43,287 nucleotides of DNA, from positions 1 to 43,287 of the forward strand of contig JAOTXU010000004.1 of assembly GCA_029862165.1 (NCBI GenBank), given 5' to 3'. Both the position numbers and the translations under genes were made by a program. Positions 15,889-25,274 of this stretch are shown here, piece by piece; position 1 is the first letter of the stretch; the number at the start of each line of letters is the position of its first letter. Source of the DNA: Gammaproteobacteria bacterium (GTDB taxonomy: Bacteria; Pseudomonadota; Gammaproteobacteria; Steroidobacterales; JABDKV01). Under the pieces are notes generated by a model. It saw only the letters and a program-made list of their open reading frames with translations. It searched no databases and was not told where the DNA came from.

Positions 15889-18800
15889 TCAGTAAATTTC
15901 GCGCCGGTAGATGGTGCGGTCATCACCACGGAAAATTCCGAACGTGACCCTTCCAGCGGGATGCTCGTCCCCGGCCAGGCCGGCATCCCAGTCGTATTTG
16001 AGCCAGTCCGGCACGGTGGCGGTGACGGTCACGGCGCCATCGTTTCCGGCGCCCGGCGCTAACAGGAACAGATTGAAATCACCTGCCAACGGCGGCTCGC
16101 GGTATTGGTTTGGCGCCGGAGCGGGTGCGGCACAACCTGCCCCACTGTCGCCTGGCGCGCCGCTGTCCATTACACAGGTTTCACCGGCAGCGAGATTACC
16201 GGCAAACGCTGAAAACGAAATCGATACTGAGTCGCTGCAGCTGTCGTCGGTATGGGCGACAAATCCGGTGGCATCGTCGATGTAATATTGCGCTCGCATC
16301 GGCACTGCCAGATCGACACGCTCTGACCCGAGCGAACTTTCTACTACGACGCGGCCATAACGCATGCTCCGGCCGCTATTAAAGGCAATCCCGCCAGGAT
16401 TTCCAAAGCTAACCGGATTCGAAGTTGCTGCAACGGTATCCGCATCGATTATATCAATGCTGAGCTGTATATCCGCATCAAAGGGCGCGACCGCTGTACT
16501 GCGCACAAATGTCAGACCACTACCAGACGAAAACGTCAGTGATCCCAGTCCAGCAGTCAAATCTGCGATCACTGGATCGGTAGCTGTAGGCGGCAATCCG
16601 CTCGTGTCGAGTGTCCCAGTCGCTGCAGAATACATGCGATTCGCCAGAGATGTGTTACTGAGTTTCCAGAAAGCTCCGGTGTAGTTTTGTGTTGTCGTAT
16701 TACCGGCCGCCTCTGCAGTCACGGTAATCACCGGAGAAATGAGGTAATCGAACGGCTGCCCAATGAGGCTGAAACCACCGGCGCTGCACGACGTGTCGAA
16801 GCTGGGTGTATTCAGCGCAGTCGCGAAGTGATGCGGCATGAATCGACCGACATTGCCGCTGGTCGTACCCGTGACATCCGCCGTGCCGAGATAACTGCCA
16901 TCGGCCACCGACGGTGTCAACTGAATGATGCCGACTTCCGGCCAAGTGAAATCCGTTCCTGTTGCCTGTCCACCAAAAAATGAACCAAAACCGATCGTCG
17001 CACCAATCGCCGGATTGTTGCCACCACCGGGCGCAACGAGTACGGGTGTCAGTAAGACCGATTCCGCCACTGTCTCCTGTCCGTAATTTGGTGTCGCGTC
17101 GCCTTCGGCATCGACTGCAGTCACCGTTACCGAAAACGGATCGCCCGCAGCAACAAATACCGGTCCGTTTTCATCTGCCGCGCCCGGGTTTGGATTCGCC
17201 GCGCCGTCGACAATATTGCTCAACACAAAATGATCCGGTCGGGAAACGAAGGCCGCCGTAGCACCACCAATGCCATTAGGCAGTTCCGGGTGCGATGCAC
17301 TGTCATCTTTTAGCAGAATCTGTATTCGCCCGGCATCCTTGTACTTGGCGACCACGCTGGCCTGGCCGTTGGCAAATACGACTGGCTGCGGCGTCGAGGC
17401 TGCTTCTGTCGTGGCGATGGCGCTACCGTCAATGGTGACCGGAACGGTCCCTGTCCCGGGGTCAACGTAGCTGGACCAAAACTTGAGATTCTGTACGCCT
17501 GTGTAGCTTTCGATAACACCACACTGCGGGTCGGTAGGCGTTTGGCCATAGACGGCAATATATAATGAAAAATTGGTGCCGGCGGTGACGGGTCCGGCAA
17601 ACGGATTAATCACGCCCGGCGGCGGATTGCTGAGCGGTGCAGCAGTAACAGAAAATCCGCTTGCCGAGAAAACCATATTTCCCTCAGTGTCGTCGTCGCG
17701 TATTGCCGGGTCCGTCGTGTCAAATGTATCAATGTCAAAAACGGACGCACCCTCAGGATAAGAAAGTGCAAAGGTCGCCGTTGTTTCGCCCACTGGCCAG
17801 TCATATATTGCGAGCCCATCATTGGCAACGGCATCGGTCAAAACACCGGAACCGATGGTGAGCGACCAGGTACCGGCCCCGGTCTGTGTGTCCAGCGTGA
17901 TCTCGCCGTCAAAGGTCGGATACGGATTGCCACTAATGATGTCGATTACGTCCACCCGCACCGGCTCATCCAGACAATGGATGCCGAATCCATCGTGCAC
18001 AAGCAGAAACCCAGGCACGACGCAGTCGCTACACTGACAGGCGGTCAGCTCACCCTTCTTGCCTGCGTAGTACGCATTACCAACACTGGATACCCACACG
18101 TCGTGGAAGTCATCAACACCTTCGTCGGTCTCCGTCCAGGCGCTCCCGTCATAATCGAGCACGCGGCTACCCTTGCCAACGGCAATTATGCGACCGGCAC
18201 CGCCGTGGATACCGAGCAGATCCCTGCTGGCAGTTGCGACCACCGTGCAGCTGGAACCGTCGTGGAGATAAACTTTGTTCCCCTGGACTAGATACAGATT
18301 GCCGGCAGCGTCTCCCCACAGATCTCTGAATAGCCCACCCCCGACATCGCAGGTTGTATCGGGCGTATCCCAGATCCCCGTCATTCGGTCGTACCGGTAC
18401 AGGATGCCCGCCTGGTCCAGAGTGTAGACACTCAAGGCATCTCCCCACACGTCCTCCATTTCTCTGCCACCGGCTTGTGCCAAAACCGTGACATCACTCC
18501 AGACGCTACCGTTCCGAAGGAGCACAACGCCATTGTGTCCGACTGCCCATGCCTCGCTTGCCGAATCGGCCCAAACACCATGGAGTTCCTTGCTGGTCGG
18601 TGTGGGTTGCTGCACCCATATGCCCCCAATCAGCTGCAACGCAGTACCGTTCCTGCCCACAGAAAAAGCCGTGCTCGCGTCGACGACCTCTACGTCGAAC
18701 AACGCTTCACCACTGGGGCTGGTCATCGACGACCACGCGGCACCGTCCCATTGTGCAATCGTGCCGCTGGCACCCACGGCGATGACATGCGAGTCGCTGC

Positions 18801-18924
18801 TACCGGAAATACCATTGATGTTCTGGTTACCGAGCGTCGTGGTCGTGCAAACCTGTGTCGCACCGACCACGCCTGCCAGTAGACAAGCGCAAAATACGAA
18901 CTCAAAGCGTACTGCAGTGATCAT
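15889..18924 (-). CDS. mshQ: MSHA biogenesis protein MshQ with N-terminal propeller-like repeats
   Basis: This 1011-residue exported protein is the last cistron of the MSHA operon. A signal peptide covers about residues 1-22. Seven repeats follow at roughly 36-64, 76-103, 114-142, 157-185, 199-226, 236-263 and 273-296. Most of them fit a form like hxDVWxD...AVGxxGxIhxxDGxxW, which suggests a seven-bladed beta-propeller. After a Cys-rich link (CQCSDC, about 296-301) the rest is beta-rich and ends in the MshQ/DUF6701 signature RVTFGIFRGDDRTIYRREIY. MshQ is thought to be a large surface or minor pilus-associated protein. The ATG shares one base with the mshP stop. Confidence 0.85.
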   Translation of the reverse strand: MITAVRFEFVFCACLLAGVVGATQVCTTTTLGNQNINGISGSSDSHVIAVGASGTIAQWDGAAWSSMTSPSGEALFDVEVVDASTAFSVGRNGTALQLIGGIWVQQPTPTSKELHGVWADSASEAWAVGHNGVVLLRNGSVWSDVTVLAQAGGREMEDVWGDALSVYTLDQAGILYRYDRMTGIWDTPDTTCDVGGGLFRDLWGDAAGNLYLVQGNKVYLHDGSSCTVVATASRDLLGIHGGAGRIIAVGKGSRVLDYDGSAWTETDEGVDDFHDVWVSSVGNAYYAGKKGELTACQCSDCVVPGFLLVHDGFGIHCLDEPVRVDVIDIISGNPYPTFDGEITLDTQTGAGTWSLTIGSGVLTDAVANDGLAIYDWPVGETTATFALSYPEGASVFDIDTFDTTDPAIRDDDTEGNMVFSASGFSVTAAPLSNPPPGVINPFAGPVTAGTNFSLYIAVYGQTPTDPQCGVIESYTGVQNLKFWSSYVDPGTGTVPVTIDGSAIATTEAASTPQPVVFANGQASVVAKYKDAGRIQILLKDDSASHPELPNGIGGATAAFVSRPDHFVLSNIVDGAANPNPGAADENGPVFVAAGDPFSVTVTAVDAEGDATPNYGQETVAESVLLTPVLVAPGGGNNPAIGATIGFGSFFGGQATGTDFTWPEVGIIQLTPSVADGSYLGTADVTGTTSGNVGRFMPHHFATALNTPSFDTSCSAGGFSLIGQPFDYLISPVITVTAEAAGNTTTQNYTGAFWKLSNTSLANRMYSAATGTLDTSGLPPTATDPVIADLTAGLGSLTFSSGSGLTFVRSTAVAPFDADIQLSIDIIDADTVAATSNPVSFGNPGGIAFNSGRSMRYGRVVVESSLGSERVDLAVPMRAQYYIDDATGFVAHTDDSCSDSVSISFSAFAGNLAAGETCVMDSGAPGDSGAGCAAPAPAPNQYREPPLAGDFNLFLLAPGAGNDGAVTVTATVPDWLKYDWDAGLAGDEHPAGRVTFGIFRGDDRTIYRREIY

Positions 18925-19328
18925 TAAAGAGTCTGACTTACAACCGCGCTTTGACGACGCGAGACATAATCGGGACTGCCATAGTTCCCGGCGTGAGCGA
19001 AGGCGTCGAGTTGATAGACGGTGGTTACCGCCGTGCCTTCATTGTGGGTGCTGCTGCTGCAATCGATATCGACAGTAAAGCCGTTAACGCCCACCTCGGT
19101 TAGAGTCGTGCTTGCGGCGGCACAGGTTCCACTCGATAGTGCGCGATAAGCCGCCCACTCGATCCCGCTCCGCGAGGCGAGCAACGCACGTTCCGACAAC
19201 AGGGAAAGATTCACCGTTTGTTGTTGCACGCCGGTCAGGCGAACAGCGACAGCACCGAGCAGCGCCAGGACAACGATCAGGAAAATGGCGACAACCAGTG
19301 CGGCCCCATGTTGCTTACCACGTTTCAT
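18924..19328 (-). CDS. mshP: MSHA biogenesis protein MshP (PilX-like)
   Basis: This 134-residue protein opens KQHGAALVVAIFLIVVLALLG, a PilX/GspK-like N-terminal helix that lacks the Glu at position 5 of the mature pilin. That is usual for the tip or priming minor pilins of type IV pili. The remainder has a Cys pair (C69 and C90) that may form a disulfide. It overlaps mshO by four bases upstream and mshQ by one base downstream, which fits its standard place in the MSHA gene order. Confidence 0.85.
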   Translation of the reverse strand: MKRGKQHGAALVVAIFLIVVLALLGAVAVRLTGVQQQTVNLSLLSERALLASRSGIEWAAYRALSSGTCAAASTTLTEVGVNGFTVDIDCSSSTHNEGTAVTTVYQLDAFAHAGNYGSPDYVSRRQSAVVSQTL

Positions 19329-20191
19329 GGTGCGTTCTCGACGTGTATCTGCTGTTGCAACACGATGCTTTCACCACTTTGCGCCAGCTCCACCCTCGCA
19401 CTCACCAAACCCGCTCGCCATGCCGTGCCCGGCGCATAATTGACTGCGCAAGCGGTGATGTTCTCGGTAACACGTGTGGCGGCAGCGCCTGCCGCGGTTA
19501 GCTCAGCGTCACTGTCGCGCGTTGTCTGGTCAGTAGCGACAACATAGCCGTTATAGCGCGTCAGCGTGCCCGCACCGGTATCACAAAGCCAGGTGATAGG
19601 ACCGTCAATCAGGTACATGCGTTGAGTTGGCGAGGGGAAGGCAAACTGGAAAGGTACCGACAAAGTGACATTGTCTTCATCGGGTATCGCGTCTGCCCCA
19701 ATATCGATCTGGGTTCCAGGTGGCGTGATGACATTGGCCAGTTCCCAGGCATTGGCACCCGGCACACCGACGTTGTAGATCGAAAGATAATGTGTCACCG
19801 ATGAAAAGGGTGTGGCCGTGCGATTGAAACGGCCAATTGCATTGAACTGACCGTCCGCGGCACTGAAGTCCAGGACCCTGGCTGCATTAGCTGGTGGCGG
19901 GCCGCCACGGTAGCGCGCGCCATCGACAGCGTTAAGCATCTCGACCGCAAAACCCGTACCCACCGCAACTACCCGTACGCTATTGGGTAGCGCACTGCGG
20001 ATATCACGACCGAGGCGATGCAGAGCGCTTTCGGCGCTATCGACCAGCATCACTCGCCGGTTCTGGTCGGTGTAGCCCTTTACCGGCCCGGAAATAAACA
20101 TTGCCGCAAACGCGGTAACGATAACCGTTAAGGCCAAAGCGATAACCAGTTCAATCAGCGTAAACCCGGTTTCTCCCTTTCGCTTGCTCAT
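19325..20191 (-). CDS. mshO: MSHA minor prepilin MshO (PilW/GspJ-like)
   Basis: This 288-residue prepilin has the cleavage site ETG^FTLIELVIALALT, with Glu at mature position 5, and a long variable C-terminal domain. It resembles PilW or GspJ minor pilins that help start pilus assembly. It overlaps mshD and mshP by four bases each. Cleavage needs a PilD-type peptidase, which is not in this window; the Tad peptidase at 40372 is of a different subfamily. Confidence 0.87.
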   Translation of the reverse strand: MSKRKGETGFTLIELVIALALTVIVTAFAAMFISGPVKGYTDQNRRVMLVDSAESALHRLGRDIRSALPNSVRVVAVGTGFAVEMLNAVDGARYRGGPPPANAARVLDFSAADGQFNAIGRFNRTATPFSSVTHYLSIYNVGVPGANAWELANVITPPGTQIDIGADAIPDEDNVTLSVPFQFAFPSPTQRMYLIDGPITWLCDTGAGTLTRYNGYVVATDQTTRDSDAELTAAGAAATRVTENITACAVNYAPGTAWRAGLVSARVELAQSGESIVLQQQIHVENAP

Positions 20192-20643
20192 CGTGTGCGA
20201 TATCCGCTTAAGGTAAAACTAAGCAAAGGCGCACGCGATACCGTCACGTCTACACGTAATGCGTCGGCGACGGGCACACCCGGCAATGCACCGCTACCAT
20301 TTACATCTACGGCAACGGTATAGTCGGCGAGGCCGGCTATGGCGTTATCGAATTGATTCCGGGCGCCGACGTCAACCAGAGCGTCATAGTCGTCGACATC
20401 ATCGAAATCGACACGCGCCACTTCGCCATCGATCCCGTCAGGATCATCGAAATCATTCAACAAAATCTCTTCCATATAGGCCCGGGCGACTGCGACTGCT
20501 TGTTGCCGTACCATGGGATCCGCACTGGCGCCGACGTTGCTGCTCAAAAGACCCAGTATCACGCTGGCCGCGATGCCGATCACGGTGATCGCAACTACGA
20601 GTTCGACCAGTGTCACACCCTGTTCGCGTCGACGATAAATCAT
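20188..20643 (-). CDS. mshD: MSHA minor prepilin MshD (PilV/GspI-like)
   Basis: This 151-residue protein carries a type IV prepilin N-terminus, REQG^VTLVELVVAITVIGIAA, with the conserved Glu at mature position 5. The middle is rich in Asp (NDFDDPDGIDG, DFDDVDDYD), which could bind calcium, though this is inference. It overlaps mshC and mshO by four bases each. Its place after mshC fits the known MSHA order. Confidence 0.87.
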   Translation of the reverse strand: MIYRRREQGVTLVELVVAITVIGIAASVILGLLSSNVGASADPMVRQQAVAVARAYMEEILLNDFDDPDGIDGEVARVDFDDVDDYDALVDVGARNQFDNAIAGLADYTVAVDVNGSGALPGVPVADALRVDVTVSRAPLLSFTLSGYRTR

Positions 20644-21149
20644 GGCGAAACATAGCCGCTGCCTGCATGCAGCGTAAATGTGCCACCGCCAACCGTGATG
20701 AGTTGGTCGCCAGCCAGATTCGTACGCCCGGCGGCATCGAAATCAATTATCAGTGCCGGCGCGAGCGTCACCCCGGCCGGTGCGGTACCGCTAAACGCCT
20801 GACCGTCGGGTAATTGCACCGTCACCGGCCAGGTAGTATCGGAAGTGTCGCAATGCCCGGCGAAGACGGCTTGTTGTGTCAGTGAGTAGGAAGCCGCATT
20901 AAGCGTGGCCCGCGCAGGGCAGCCACTGCCAACCGCGAGATTTCGCGCGTATCGCAGAGCTGAGATGACTTCGTCCCGGTAAGCGCGTTCTTCAAAAACG
21001 GTATTCCCAAAAAACCGCGGCACTGCGACGACAGCCAGCAGGCCTATGACGACCATTACAACAACCAGCTCGACCAGGCTGAAGCCAGCCTGCAATCCGG
21101 TGAGCTCGGGGCCGGCCGTGTCGGCGCAGACTGCGCGACACGGTTTCAT
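20640..21149 (-). CDS. mshC: MSHA minor prepilin MshC (GspH/FimT-like)
   Basis: This 169-residue prepilin has an unusually long leader of 22 residues before G^FSLVELVVVMVVIGLLAVVAVPRF; most prepilin leaders are 5-10. The C-terminal domain has a GspH/FimT-like form and Cys residues at about 77 and 99. The gene starts seven bases after the mshA stop, with no visible Shine-Dalgarno, and overlaps mshD by four bases. No other in-frame start would give a shorter leader. Confidence 0.85.
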   Translation of the reverse strand: MKPCRAVCADTAGPELTGLQAGFSLVELVVVMVVIGLLAVVAVPRFFGNTVFEERAYRDEVISALRYARNLAVGSGCPARATLNAASYSLTQQAVFAGHCDTSDTTWPVTVQLPDGQAFSGTAPAGVTLAPALIIDFDAAGRTNLAGDQLITVGGGTFTLHAGSGYVSP

Positions 21150-21156
21150 GGAACGT

Positions 21157-21582
21157 TTAGCAGCCGCCGGTGGCGACCGTCACCACCGGAGCGGCGCCAG
21201 CACCCGGTGGTGCGTAGGTAACAGAACACGTGGCCGGAGTGGGCGCGCCGACTTTGGTCCAGACACCGTTGGCGCCGGCGGCAAAGGTATAACCGGTAAA
21301 ATCGGCCAGCGTGTCATCAACCGTTGCAGCATCCGGATACCCGTTGGCCATCGTGATGGTCGCACCCTCCATATCGACTGTCGCCGGTGAAGCCTGAGCA
21401 AGCCACAAGCCATGTGACAAAGCGGCAGCACTGCGTACGCTGCCGGCCAGGCCTTGTGTCGTCGCGATCCGCGCTTCCGTCTCCAGCGAAATAAACCGTG
21501 GGATGGCAAAAGCAGCCAAAATACCCAGGATGCTGATTACTACGACCAGTTCAATGAGCGTAAAACCACTCTCGTCTTTCAT
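21157..21582 (-). CDS. mshA: MSHA major pilin MshA
   Basis: This 141-residue major-pilin-like protein has a six-residue leader and the class III site ESG^FTLIELVVVISILGILAAFAIPRF. The mature protein ends in a Cys-bounded loop (from ATCSVTY to the terminal TGGC), as expected for a pilin D-region disulfide. The start at 21582 has a strong GGAGG five bases upstream, the best Shine-Dalgarno of the operon. That fits high expression of the structural subunit. An upstream frame extension of nine codons is rejected. It lies in the usual mshA place ahead of mshC. Confidence 0.88.
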   Translation of the reverse strand: MKDESGFTLIELVVVISILGILAAFAIPRFISLETEARIATTQGLAGSVRSAAALSHGLWLAQASPATVDMEGATITMANGYPDAATVDDTLADFTGYTFAAGANGVWTKVGAPTPATCSVTYAPPGAGAAPVVTVATGGC

Positions 21583-21665
21583 TTTTGCCTCCGATGCTTT
21601 GGCGACCACGGGCCCGCCAGCGATAATCTGTCGTCATTTCCTATATCGGCAACAATGCCGTTTAC

Positions 21666-22268
21666 TTAACCCGCCGATTCGTGTCTTCTTCCCGGATACC
21701 GGCTGCCCAGATTCGGCCCCCGGTTCAGGGCAGATCGGTCTTGCGTCCTCAGCCAGCCTTCTCCTCCCAGGCGGTGCAGGCGCACACCCAAAAGTCGATC
21801 ATGTGCCGCCGTGTAGTCACCGTCACCGTTGCGATCGGTATAGGCAATTCGTATGTCATAGGAAATGTCTTGCGTGGCTTGCGAGCCGGTCAAATCACCG
21901 CCGCTACGATAAACGAGCCGTTTTATGTCCACATCAAAAAACCAGTGCCGTCTGGGCACTGACTTCGCTGCATCTCCATCAATTTCACCGAGGTAATTTA
22001 TTGGTGTCTCGAGCATCAGCGCCATGGGGTTGCTGTGCGCCAGTGCCAACACGGTAGGCCCACCGGGATTCAGAATGCGTTTCGCCATTTCCAGCACAAG
22101 TACATTTCGTATCTCACCTTCCAGTGTGAGAACGGCTACACGTTCGGCCTCTCTCACATAACCGGCCATTTTCCACAACGCAATGACCAACAAAATTCCG
22201 ATCAACGCGACTACGACGACTAGTTCCAGCATTGAAAAACCACGTGCGTGTTCTGGTGAATGGTTCAC
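21666..22268 (-). CDS. Prepilin-like protein in the mshF/mshB position
   Basis: This 200-residue protein has a prepilin-type site, ARG^FSMLELVVVVALIGILL, with Glu at mature position 5, but its C-terminal part does not look like MshA. It contains an AYTDRNGDGDY loop resembling a calcium-binding Asp-rich motif. In the known MSHA order this slot, between mshG and mshA, is held by mshF and mshB. I cannot decide which this corresponds to, or whether one gene replaces both. The GTG at 22268 follows the mshG stop by two bases. A 56-base gap separates it from the mshA open frame, or 83 bases from the mshA start. Confidence 0.78.
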   Translation of the reverse strand: MNHSPEHARGFSMLELVVVVALIGILLVIALWKMAGYVREAERVAVLTLEGEIRNVLVLEMAKRILNPGGPTVLALAHSNPMALMLETPINYLGEIDGDAAKSVPRRHWFFDVDIKRLVYRSGGDLTGSQATQDISYDIRIAYTDRNGDGDYTAAHDRLLGVRLHRLGGEGWLRTQDRSALNRGPNLGSRYPGRRHESAG

Positions 22269-22270
22269 GC

Positions 22271-23500
22271 TCAAAGTCCCTTTGCCTGACCGACCATGTC
22301 CCACATCGGCAGGAATACACCCAGCGCCAGAATCAATACACATATACCCACGCCCACAATCAGAATGGGCTCAAGTGCAGCGCTGAGATTTTCCAGCCGG
22401 TAGTCGACTTCACGCTGATAGAAGTCGGCCGTTTCATCCATTAGTTCTGGAATCGCGCCAGTTTCTTCGCCGACGGAGATCATTTGCAGCACCAGCGGTG
22501 GAAACAGTTCGGCTTCACTCGCGGCCCAGGTCAACGAGCGACCGCTTTCTACTGCGCCACACATACCGCTGACGCGGGCAGCAAGAAAGACGTTTCCGGT
22601 ACTCTCGGCAATTGTTGCCAATGCCTGATTCATCGGCAATCCGGCACCGATGGCAACTGAAAGAGACCGTGTCACGCGAGCGAGCGCAGCCTCGAGCATG
22701 ATTGCGCCGATCACCGGAAGCTTTAGACGCCGGCGATCCCAGGTTGCCCGCCCGGGTGCGGTTCGCAGATACGACCGTGTCGCCAGAAATGCGAACACCA
22801 TTCCAACCAGCAAATAGGGCCAATAGTTAACGGTAAAATCTGACACGCCCATGATAATCCGTGTTGGCATTGGAATATTGTCACCGAGCGCACGAAACAG
22901 TGGCGCAAAGTTTGGGATCACAAAAACTGAAATAACACCGAGAGCCATTGCGATGGCGGCGAGCACAATTATTGGATAGCGTACTGCCGATGCCACTCGT
23001 TTTTTGACTTCTTCATCCAGACTCAGATATTCGTAAAGTCGATGAAACGCGGTATCGAGAGTACCGGTAGTCTCGCCGACTTCCACAATACTCACGAACA
23101 AAGGCGTAAATATATTGGGGTGTCGCCGTAGAGATTCTGACAAGCCCCGGCCTGCGTGCAGGCTCTCGATGACTTCCGCCAATGCCTCGCGCAACATCGC
23201 GTGATGTGTAGATCGTGAGAGGCTGCTCAAACCGCGCAATAGCGGTATGCCGGAACGCGTGATCGTGTGCATCTGACGACAAAACATCGTCAGGTCTTTG
23301 GTCGTAGGCCGGCCGCCACCGAGTCTGCGCCAGATGGCTTCGGCGCTGTCGTGCGCAACATGCGCGACGGGCCGGATTTCCACCGGCGTAATACCACGCT
23401 CCATCAGGCGTGTGGCAACGAGATCCATGCTCTCGGCCGCAAGTTCTCCTGTTACCAGACTGCCGCCGGACGCACGACCCTTATAAGCGAAATCCGGCAT
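22271..23500 (-). CDS. mshG: MSHA inner-membrane platform protein MshG
   Basis: This 409-residue member of the GspF/PilC family is the inner-membrane core that couples the MshE ATPase to pilus assembly. Two GspF modules are visible: FCRQMHTITRSGIPLLRGL in the first and LARVTRSLSVAIGAGLPMNQ in the second, the latter followed by MISVGEETGAIPELM. The ATG at 23500 lies just beyond the mshE stop and begins MPDFAYKGRA, the standard family start. A longer frame reaching into mshE is rejected. Confidence 0.92.
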   Translation of the reverse strand: MPDFAYKGRASGGSLVTGELAAESMDLVATRLMERGITPVEIRPVAHVAHDSAEAIWRRLGGGRPTTKDLTMFCRQMHTITRSGIPLLRGLSSLSRSTHHAMLREALAEVIESLHAGRGLSESLRRHPNIFTPLFVSIVEVGETTGTLDTAFHRLYEYLSLDEEVKKRVASAVRYPIIVLAAIAMALGVISVFVIPNFAPLFRALGDNIPMPTRIIMGVSDFTVNYWPYLLVGMVFAFLATRSYLRTAPGRATWDRRRLKLPVIGAIMLEAALARVTRSLSVAIGAGLPMNQALATIAESTGNVFLAARVSGMCGAVESGRSLTWAASEAELFPPLVLQMISVGEETGAIPELMDETADFYQREVDYRLENLSAALEPILIVGVGICVLILALGVFLPMWDMVGQAKGL

Positions 23501-23501
23501 C

Positions 23502-25274
23502 TCAACCCACCGGTTCAGCGACGTGTTCCAAAGCACGTCCGCCGGTCAAACCCGCGGTGCCGGTCATTTCCTGAACCAGCCCACCCGAGACGCGGATTAC
23601 TTCATCTAGCGATGTAACGCCTTGCTTTGCGTAATCTAGCGCGCAATGCACGAGTGGCTTGAAATTCGGACTGGCATTGGCAGCCGACACAAAACTGTCT
23701 GGGTCTGTGCGCAACGCTTCGGTGAGATTGCCGTCCATTTCCAACATCTCGTAAACACCGATGCGACCCAGATAGCCCGTGAGATGGCAATAATTGCACC
23801 CTGTACCGATCATGAATTGATACTGATCGAGTTGTTCGAGACCGATTAATGCCTCAAGCCAAACACGCTGATGCGGATTGAGTTGGACCGGTTCGCGACA
23901 ATGCTCGCAGACACGACGCACCAGGCGTTGCGCGAGGATGCCGTGTAGTGCGGCCGCGACCAGATACGGCGGCGCACCCATATCAAGCAACCTGTGAACA
24001 GCGCCAGCCGCGCTAATCGTATGCAACGTCGAAAAAACCAGGTGGCCGGTCATCGCAGCACGCAAACCGATTTCGACAGTCTCCTCGTCACGCATTTCGC
24101 CGACGAGAATAATGTCGGGATCCTGTCGCAATACCGTGCGCAATACGCGTGCAAAATCCAGCCCGATCCGAGAATTGATGCCGACCTGATTTATGCGCTC
24201 AAGGCGATACTCAACCGGATCTTCGGCCGTAATAATTTTGCACCCAGCCCGATTCACCTGGTTGAGGGCCGAATAGAGGGTTGTCGTCTTACCGCTACCG
24301 GTTGGCCCAGTAACCAGGACCATGCCGTTGTTGTGTGCAATAAGACGCTCGAATCGCGTACGCAAGTCGGCCGGCAGACCGAGCTCGTCGAGTTGCAAGA
24401 GGTTGGCCGATTGATCCAGCAAACGCAACACCAGTGATTCGCCATGTTGAATCGGCATCGTGGAAATGCGCACATCGACGCTGTGATCCTCGACACGCAT
24501 TGTAAAGCGACCGTCCTGCGGCAATCTTTTTTCAGAAATGTCCAGGCCACTCATGAGTTTCAGACGAGTAACCAATGCCGATGCGACGCCCCGCCCTTCT
24601 ATTATTTGCTCCTGTAACTCGCCATCGACCCGAACTCGGACGCGCAACACTTTTTCATCCGGTTCAATGTGAATATCGGATGCTTTCGATTTGAGTGCAT
24701 CGCCGAACATGGACTGCAGCAGCCGGATAATCGGTGCGTCAGCGGCCTGCTCGTCCTCCAGCAGACTGTCCAGTTGTACATCGCCGTCGGCCAGTTGTTC
24801 GTCGACTTCTGCGGCTAATGCGGTGATCTCATCAGTGTTGCGATAAAGTACGTCAATAGTACGCAACAGTTCCGATTCACTGATCAATGCGACGCGGATC
24901 GGCTGACCGACTGCACGGGAAATTTCGTCATAAGCGAACAGATCTGACGGGTCGGCCATGCCTACAAGCAGACCACGCTTGTCCTTGTGCAGAACCAACG
25001 CGCGGTAACGTCTGGCCTGTGCCTCTGGCAGCAGGCCAACGACGGCCGAGTCGAGCTGCAGATTTGCCAGTTCCAGGTAGTCGATACCCAGGTGCTTTGA
25101 CAGCAATACGTGCAAATCCTGTTCACTGATCACACCAAGATCGGTCAGCGCGCGTCCCAGCTTCTGACCGGTTTGTTTTTGCCGGGCCAGGGCTTCCTGT
25201 AATTGTGCTTCCGTAATAATGCCTTCGCTTTTCAGCAGGTCGCCGAGCCGAATTCTCTTGCGCTGTACACTCAT
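23502..25274 (-). CDS. mshE: MSHA extension ATPase MshE with cyclic di-GMP motif
   Basis: This 590-residue PilB/GspE-type hexameric ATPase powers pilus extension. The N-terminal MshEN domain shows the two 24-residue halves known to bind cyclic di-GMP: one from R9-L10-G11 to Q32, then a five-residue spacer, then a second from K38-L39-G40 ending at H61, where Gln is usual. Walker A (GPTGSGKT) is at about 322-329. A zinc-type four-Cys pair (CEHC and CNYC) follows near the C-terminus. The ATG overlaps the mshN stop by four bases. Cyclic di-GMP control is known for Vibrio MshE; here it is inferred from the motif. Confidence 0.93.
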   Translation of the reverse strand: MSVQRKRIRLGDLLKSEGIITEAQLQEALARQKQTGQKLGRALTDLGVISEQDLHVLLSKHLGIDYLELANLQLDSAVVGLLPEAQARRYRALVLHKDKRGLLVGMADPSDLFAYDEISRAVGQPIRVALISESELLRTIDVLYRNTDEITALAAEVDEQLADGDVQLDSLLEDEQAADAPIIRLLQSMFGDALKSKASDIHIEPDEKVLRVRVRVDGELQEQIIEGRGVASALVTRLKLMSGLDISEKRLPQDGRFTMRVEDHSVDVRISTMPIQHGESLVLRLLDQSANLLQLDELGLPADLRTRFERLIAHNNGMVLVTGPTGSGKTTTLYSALNQVNRAGCKIITAEDPVEYRLERINQVGINSRIGLDFARVLRTVLRQDPDIILVGEMRDEETVEIGLRAAMTGHLVFSTLHTISAAGAVHRLLDMGAPPYLVAAALHGILAQRLVRRVCEHCREPVQLNPHQRVWLEALIGLEQLDQYQFMIGTGCNYCHLTGYLGRIGVYEMLEMDGNLTEALRTDPDSFVSAANASPNFKPLVHCALDYAKQGVTSLDEVIRVSGGLVQEMTGTAGLTGGRALEHVAEPVG

